This document shows, piece by piece, positions 57,669 through 64,000 of a stretch of 64,000 nt of DNA. The notes under the pieces are model-generated. The model was not told where the DNA came from, searched no databases, and saw only the letters and a program-made list of their open reading frames with translations. The position numbers were made by a program, and so were the translations under genes. The stretch lies in NCBI GenBank assembly GCA_043228905.1, contig JBHGNT010000003.1, forward strand, positions 21,886,001 through 21,950,000, read 5' to 3'. Position 1 is the first letter of the stretch; each line of letters opens with the position of its first letter. This stretch comes from Azolla caroliniana. Lineage: Eukaryota; Polypodiophyta.

Positions 57669-58141
57669 GCCTTCTCTTCTCTTCCCTCTTCTTTTTCTTC
57701 TTCTGCTTCTTCTTCTTCTTTGCTAGAAGGTTCTGATAAGGCAGTTCAACTGAGACTGAAGTTTAAGCTAAATGATGATGGCTATGGGATCAAAAACATG
57801 AATATGTAAATAAGTGGATAACATCATATTGATTCTTTTATTTTTATTTTATTTTTCTATTTATTTCTTTTATTTTTTATACTTATTTACTATCTACCTG
57901 GTACCATATGTACATACATATGTCCATATTTGGAAGAAATGGCACCCACTTCCCCATATGTGTCGATATGCCACTCTAATTGTGCATCATAACGAATATA
58001 TTGTCCAATCTAAACCACAAGAATAGGTATCTCCCCACCTGAAACCCCTCCAAAGAAGAACATGTGAAATATAGGTATCTATCTATATACATTATCTTAT
58101 TGTTCGTAGAAAGAGAAAGAGAACGACAAAGGCTGCCCAAA
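57669..58141 (-). promoter_or_regulatory. CHLD 5' UTR and promoter region
   Basis: Directly upstream of the ATG, the minus strand is purine-rich (plus strand CT/TTC-rich, 57671-57722). No clear TATA box is seen at a fixed distance; light-responsive elements were not resolved. Confidence 0.4.
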
Positions 58142-58346
58142 TGGATGTAGCTCAGTTGGTAAGGTTGCCCAATGAAGAGTAGGTGGTCATGGGTTCAACC
58201 CTTTGTATTCCATAGTGGCATCTACTGAAATAAGAGATATATATAGTGTAATAGAGAGGTGAGAACATTTGGTTTTGAACCTAAGATGTTGTGTTAGTAG
58301 TGTAAACCACTTACATTGGGGTAAGCTAATTATGATAAATAAAAAG
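58142..58346 (+). mobile_element. tRNA-derived SINE, copy A
   Basis: The head reads ggatgtagctcagttggtaa (A box) and ggtcatgggttcaaccc (B box). The body contains atagtggcatctactgaaat and a tttgaacctaagat ... gttagtagtgtaaac stretch. The tail is ggtaagctaattatgataaa, A-rich. Length about 205 bp. SINEs are copied by LINE enzymes from Pol III transcripts. Target duplications are not clear. Confidence 0.7.
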
Positions 58347-58643
58347 AAGGTTATGGTAAATGGTATTCTCGTTTCGGATATTGAACATTTTTTAGCATCT
58401 AGTGCACGTTAGTAGCCTGACAATGGTGCACACTTATTCTCACGCGTCTCACCAACAAGAGGGTTTGACCATGAGACGATCCAGCACACCAAGGTTGCGG
58501 TGGTTCTCACGAAGATTGCCTATGTAAGATGTAGGATTTGACATTGTATTGAAATGCATGTAATCATATCAATTGTAAATAAATGATGGAGTCATAAATG
58601 GGTTCTTTGGTCTCAGCATTAGAGCTAAAGTTAATGCCTGTAT
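58347..58643. other. Spacer between the SINEs with a dispersed repeat
   Basis: Holds the first copy (about 58395-58545) of a diverged direct repeat; the second is near 59165-59335. They share gccaacaa/caccaacaa and ggttctcacgaag ... taagat words. No gene seen. Confidence 0.45.
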
Positions 58644-58951
58644 CTCTTTTATCTTAATTAGCTTACCCTAATTTATAAGTTGTTGCACTACTAGGTCTAG
58701 GGTTTGAAACTTAATTTTCTCATTTATCTATTACTTCATATATATCTCTTTATTCACTAAATGCCACTATGGAGTGTAGGGGTAGGTTTTACACTACTAA
58801 CACTAGGTCTTGGGTTCGAGAACGATTTTTCTCATTTCTCTATTTACTTCATACATATATCTTATTTCACTACATGCCATTTGTGGAATGTGGGGGTTGA
58901 ATACATGACCTCTTGGTTTCTATTGGGCAACTTACCAATTGAGCTACATCC
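58644..58951 (-). mobile_element. tRNA-derived SINE, copy B, with duplicated body
   Basis: Minus-strand copy of the same SINE: head ggatgtagctcaattggtaa at 58951, tail ggtaagctaattaagataaa near 58648. The body module (tagtggcat...gtgttagtagtgtaaaac) is present about twice, making it near 308 bp. With copy A it forms an inverted pair about 300 bp apart. Confidence 0.7.
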
Positions 58952-59508
58952 TTTAAGTTCTCTCTCATTAATTACTTTCATGAAGTTCAATTTTTTGAAC
59001 CCAACAATTGTAATTAGCTGAACGCCCTCGTAATCTCTTTGCAAATCATACGTGTTGGTAAAATCCTAGTTTTATAGCTCTCTTTGCGTGTGTTCAAGTG
59101 CGGCAAAGTATCTATTGTTTATAGTTAAGTGTTAATCATACGACCGTGATTTAAGTAGCGCACAAAGATTGGAGTTTCTATAGCACGCACGAGTGCACAT
59201 GAGTAGCTCAAGGGTGGTTGACACCCACTCTTGCCCATCTTGCCAACAAAGAGTGCATACAAATGATACAATGTTGCATACTAACATTTTGTGATGGTTC
59301 TCACGAAGAACACATAAGTAAGACATAAGATTTAGTGAAGTGCCAAATGACACTACGCATGAATATACTCATGGGAAGGCCAAATAGTGTGTTGTTATGA
59401 TTACTTGATAAAGGGAGACATGGTGATCTGTTAGTTTGTGTTTTGAGAGGGAGGGTATCCTCAACTCTCCTCCGCCTCCAGACTCCTCGTGGCAACAAAG
59501 ACAAAAAA
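58952..59508. other. Upstream region of the U2AF65-type gene, no gene seen
   Basis: Contains the second copy of the diverged direct repeat (about 59165-59335). Otherwise no supported feature. Confidence 0.4.
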
Positions 59509-59690
59509 GGGAGGAGGGGTATTCCGAGTAAATTTCAAAAACCCTTCCTTACGAGAACATGAACTGAAAAGGGAGGAGGGGTATCTCTTGTAAATTCCTA
59601 AGAACCCTTCATCGTAACTGGAACACACAGAAAAGGGAGGAGGGGTATTTCTGGTAAATTTCAAAAACCTCTTCCTCCTCAGACTGACAC
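59509..59690 (+). repeat. 62-64-bp repeat, three units, promoter-proximal
   Basis: gggaggaggggta starts the units at 59509, 59571 and 59635. Each continues with a t-rich part and taaatt(t)c...aaacc(c)tt, close to the AAACCCT telo-box. It lies about 430-620 bp before the ATG and shortly before the likely transcription start. Confidence 0.8.
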
Positions 59691-59759
59691 AGGCAAAAAA
59701 CTGTCTCTCTGCCGGGATTCAAACTCAGAGGGCTTCTCTGAGGATTAGGTTAAAACTTT

Positions 59760-59784
59760 GCCGCCGCCGCCGCCGCCGCCGCGT
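59760..59784 (+). repeat. (GCC)n run in the U2AF65 5' UTR
   Basis: About eight GCC triplets in the presumed leader. Confidence 0.9.
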
Positions 59785-59879
59785 CTTCTTCTTCATCAAT
59801 TTGTCGTGGTTACAGTAGGTTTTTGAACTGAAGATTAGCTTCCCTCGGAAACCCTGTTCGATTCTTAGTTAAGCTCAAT

Positions 59880-59912
59880 ATGGACCAGGGTCAGGGTCAG
59901 GATATGGGCTAA
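59880..59912 (+). CDS. Upstream ORF 1 in the presumed 5' leader
   Basis: ATG GAC CAG GGT ... TAA, 10 residues (MDQGQGQDMG). A second minimal one (ATG GAT CTT TAG) lies at 59969-59980. If the leader is transcribed as inferred, both would reduce initiation at the main ATG. Confidence 0.4.
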   Translation: MDQGQGQDMG

Positions 59913-60124
59913 GAAGAGGAAACCCAAGCAGAAGGAAGGAAGAAAGAAAATTTACATCTTGATTTTTCATGGATCTTTAGCAGAAGAACCTAGTAGCAAA
60001 AGAAGAAGCAGAAGGAAGCGAGGGGGAAGAAGAAGAACAAGGAAGAAGGAGAAGCAAAAAAAGTAGAAAAAAATAAAAATAAAGCAGACATCTTGAGACA
60101 ATCCGCGTCAGATCTTCAATCAGA

Positions 60125-63100
60125 ATGGGAGTTTATGAAAAGGACGAGGATCTCTTCCCTGATTGTGGAAAAGAGGAGTCTCTATCTCATAGCAGAAAAG
60201 ATCAGTCTAATGGAAATAGATCCCATAGAGTAAGAGCTCCTTGATTATTTTGATTCCTCTTTTTCATTCTTTTTCTCTTTCTCTGTATTCTATGTTGCTG
60301 CATAATGGATAAAATCTGTATTTGATTGTGCAATCGAGGTTCTGTAAGATTTCTAATGCATTAGTTTCAGCTGATTCTCTTTGAAAGGTAATCAAAGTTG
60401 TCCATAATCTCTTGACATTTTCTGCATAGACTACAATTTTCAAGTGCGATCTAGTTTCTGTAGGATTTTTCACGGCATTCACATTTAAATTTTACTTGTT
60501 CTTTTTGACAGGTAATCAAAACGGTTGTTTTTATATTTATTTTTCATTGCTCAATAGAGTGCATTTTTCTTGTGGATTGGCAATTATATCACTTCTCTCT
60601 TGAGAGGTAGTGAAAATAACCGTTTTTCCTAAGATTTTTATTGTTCAATAGACTGCATTTTCTCATGAATTAGATTAATCTAGGTATTTTATGCATTTAC
60701 TTTTTCTTTTCAAATGAATTGTCATTTTGATGCTACACTTTAATTTAGATGTCATTTCAGTGCTACTTCACATCAATTTTCGCGTTTATTAAAATGCTTG
60801 TTCTTTCGAGAGGTACCAAAACAATTAATGCAACAGAATCTCCAATGCATTTCTTGTTTGAGAAAGAAATGATATTCCTTATATGAAATCGTTTGCCAGG
60901 AATGCTGCATTTATATGTGAGTTCGAGTACTATGAGATTTTGACTGCATTTACTGGTGCATCTACAATTCTTGCAGCTTTGCGGAACTTGTGATATTACC
61001 TCATTTCAAGAAACTAATGCTTTTTATGCCAGCTTTGATTATACATGCCAAATACAATGTGTTCACTCTGTGAGTTGAGTAACTTAGGAGTTTTTAATTC
61101 CCACATTGATGAATGAAAGAGACGGCATTATGGATTTTGTGAGGCAAAGCATACCAATCTATCTATATACTGTGGAGGGTAGTCCTTTCACCTCCATAAC
61201 CGTGTACACCTATGCATGTACATCCTGGCTCATAATTTTGAGCATTAAAGGTGAATACAATGAAAAATGGGCTCTTTCCCATGTAGGAAAATGCAAAATG
61301 TATTGTCAATACATTGTGTGGGATGGAAGTTCTGTACTCATGCGTGCCGTCTAAAGCTTACTGTGAATGCGCACTATATGGCTGGTTTAATATTCACTTA
61401 AGAAAGAGATGATACATCATGATTATTTTAAAAACTTGCGATGTTTTGAAATGAATTTAAAGACGGTATTATAGCAGTGATTATTTGGTCATGCATCTTA
61501 ATTTAGACACAAAGAGTGAACTATAATTCGAAGTATACTTTTCTTCTTTTCCTAAAACAAGTTTGTGATAGAAAAATCTCATAAGGGAAAAAGTGAAAAA
61601 TATGATTTGTATAATTTTTTTTTTTGCAATTGCCCAATGCATGGCTATCTGTTAGCAATTCTATGTGAACATCATGACATCTCTGGAACTCAATATTTGT
61701 GTCTCTTATTGCAATCCTTGAACATTGTGTAGCAAACAAATTTATGATGATTCTCTGATGTTAAGAGTGATGTATCGGATTACTACTGCCATGAAGCATT
61801 TTCAAGGTCCACTTATTCTATCAGTGTAGGTTGCATGGGTAATTTTTCGCATGTTGAGCTTTCCTTAAATATGTTGAAATCAGAGCAAAATCTTCTCTAT
61901 TTCAAATTGTTATTGCTATCTTGGTTCCATGAGGTTTTTTTATACGTATTCAAGTCACTTAGTCCAGTAGGCAGCAACCGATTTTTTTAAAGGATTTTCT
62001 AAACAATGATGATTGTTATTCTATTATAATGTGACAGCGAGATTCCCATGAATCTAAAGGTAGAAACCATACGAAAGATCATGATGTTCCTTCAAAACGT
62101 CAACGTGGAGATGATAGAGTTCGTAAAGAAAAGACAGATAAAAGTAGTGAAAATAGATCTCAAAGAGACAACGATCAGAGATCTCATAGAGATAGCGAAC
62201 ATAGAAGAGGCCGTGATCGTGAAAGAGGGCATGATCATGATAGGTATGTCTCCCATTTTTATGATTTGAATGAAAATTTAGTGTGCACTATATAGAACAT
62301 CTTGTTGATAGAACTTTCCATTAATTTGGCATGATTAACTCATGATAAACTTTCACAATTTTTTGGATTGTAACCTCATTCTAATTCTTAGACTAGTTCG
62401 CTATTATCAAGGAACGTGAGGGGGTATTTATATAATTAAACTGATACAGGCATAGCCAAGGTTACGGTCAGGATCGAGAACGTAGGCACAAACAAAAGTC
62501 TCGATCTCGTTCAAGGCGCAGGTCTAGGCAGCGTTCAAGGTCTCATTCGCTTTCTCGTAATACAAGGTATGCTACATGTTTCAAAAGTCTTGCTATTGTT
62601 ACTTATTAGAGTTAGTCCTCATTAAATGTAAGATACTAGTTAACATACTTAATCTATACAAGTGCAAAACTGGCAAATTATCTCTGTAAATGCAGGAGAA
62701 AGCAAAAGAATGTATCGTATTTTTATTTGGGAGAGAGCTAGAGCGAGAGAGAGATCTATTTATGCTTGAACAGGACTACTCTGCCTATTAGTCAAATCAA
62801 TTTTACGATGTAATCCACGTACATAATCTATTGTAAAACCCGAAATACCTGAAACAAAACAATTGTACTCTAGCATTTCAAGTGATTGTGTTATGATAAA
62901 CATACAGCCATTATAGATATGGATCCCATACAAAATAGATATATGGAAGGTGGGATAAGGATACCTCTGAAAAGGAAGTCATATCTTCATAGTACATTAT
63001 ATGAAGTGGCTACTCTATATCTCTCCCATGTATGATTGGACTTTTTGTATTCTAAGGTCTCTCCGGAGTCTGAGTTCAAGTTCTCATTTTTGTAACGCGA

Positions 63101-64000
63101 TTCTCTATGGATGTGACTTGAAGTGAATGATCACTAATAGTCTCAGTATTGGGATTATGTCTCCCAAGAAGTTTGGGCTTTGCACCTAGGATCTTTTCCT
63201 TGTTCTATTACAACCTCTCTATAGTGATTTGCAATAGATCTTTGCCTTGTTTATTACAAGCTCTCTATAGTTGTTTATGCTGGGCACTTCTGTTTTGGAT
63301 ATGGGCACTTCGGTTTTGGATATGTATCACTGGAAGGCGTAGACCATTCCTGAATAGACTCTTGACAGTACTTTGGTGTCCTCAGATGTTGAGCATCTTT
63401 ACATTCTACATTATCTTTTCTCCACTTTGTTTGCCATGTATCCTAATGGCTTCTAGGGTCTCAAGCCTCAACTGTGTGTTGGATCTATCCAGTGGTCACC
63501 GTCATGTAGGAATCTAATATAATCCTCTTAGCTGTCTTGCAACATGCTGCAATGTTTTTATAAGGCATGATCCTATCCTAGTTTAAAGTTTCTCAATCAG
63601 AGTATATTGTGGAATGTTGAATGTGATCATTAGCATGGTACTCCATTGTCTGATGAACTTATTTTCCTTGCATTCAATGAAAATTGGAGGTTTTTGATCA
63701 AGAGGAACCTTGTTTAGATAATGTAAAGTTCATTTCAGGAATTTTCAGGAATAAATAAAAGACATGTTTGTGTTTACTCTCCTTTTTGATAGATCATCCA
63801 AGCGGCAAAGTGGATTTGACATTGCCTTGCCAGCAGTTTCTTCTTTTGATGCTGGTGGTGCGTTTACAGGTTTGTCAGTTTTTTTTCATGTTTCTGTAGC
63901 AGATTCTTTTACTGTGATTGGTAACTAGTTTTCTTAAATAAGACATCAGCAAATCCATATTTTGTGAATGCATGGAAGTTTTTATGTGATTCAAACTGAC
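60125..64000 (+). CDS. U2AF65-type splicing factor, 5' part only
   Basis: Four exons are visible at GT-AG sites: 60125-60229, 62038-62243, 62450-62566 and 63793-63869; the rest is beyond the window. Phases agree across all joints (about 168 residues). The protein starts MGVYEKDEDLFPDCGKE, then has a long Arg/Ser/Asp/His-rich (RS-like) domain (about 36-142). It then reads KRQSGFDIALPAVSSFDAGG, which resembles the conserved K-R-x-S-G-F-D-x-x-P box between the RS domain and first RRM of plant U2AF large subunits. U2AF65 binds the polypyrimidine tract at 3' splice sites in the nucleus. The RRMs are not in view, so another RS-domain splicing factor remains possible. Confidence 0.75.

Overview
The window is nuclear DNA of a land plant. 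It carries a 15-exon gene for the chloroplast magnesium-chelatase D subunit, an intronless PLS-type pentatricopeptide-repeat (PPR) gene, the 5' part of a U2AF65-type splicing factor gene, and plant-type Copia, Gypsy, LINE, SINE and hAT-like elements. Long introns, nested retroelements and the style of the PPR protein fit a large-genome plant, perhaps a fern or other seed-free vascular plant. That placement is an inference; no marker in the window proves it.

Layout. (1) 1-10.9 kb: nested retroelements. A decayed minus-strand Gypsy-type element (about 10.9 to 2.27 kb) is split by a plus-strand Copia element (Copia-1, 2925-8602, duplicated target GCAAT). Left of it lie a second Gypsy-like gag (plus strand) and a minus-strand Copia gag scrap. 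(2) 10.9-27.6 kb: a tandem array of about 487-bp units, each with a tRNA-Thr(UGU) gene and three degenerate tRNA-like modules. I find 22 tRNA copies plus one damaged copy at the left edge. A young Copia element (Copia-2, minus strand, 11172-16732, duplicated target TATAC) sits directly behind the damaged copy. (3) 27.9-34.9 kb: a Gypsy-type element with both LTRs (Gypsy-1), the better preserved relative of the split copy. (4) 34.9-41.5 kb: a decayed LINE, a truncated minus-strand Copia (Copia-3) interrupted by a solo LTR carrying a heat-shock-element-like cluster, an LTR-like promoter fragment, and a diverged outlier of the tRNA-Thr unit. (5) 41.5-44.4 kb: mostly unassigned sequence with a hAT-like MITE.

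(6) 44.4-64 kb: host genes. The PPR gene (plus) converges on CHLD (minus, 48109-57668; 15 exons, 756 codons). CHLD stands head to head with the U2AF65-type gene (plus, from 60125, running off the right edge). The roughly 2.4 kb between the two start codons holds an inverted pair of tRNA-derived SINEs and a three-copy promoter-proximal repeat.

The host genes have separate jobs: PPR proteins act on organelle RNA, CHLD acts in chlorophyll synthesis, and U2AF65 recognises 3' splice sites. The most unusual item is the tRNA-Thr satellite, whose units lack a near Pol III terminator and so may give long transcripts carrying a tRNA plus a tRNA-like module.
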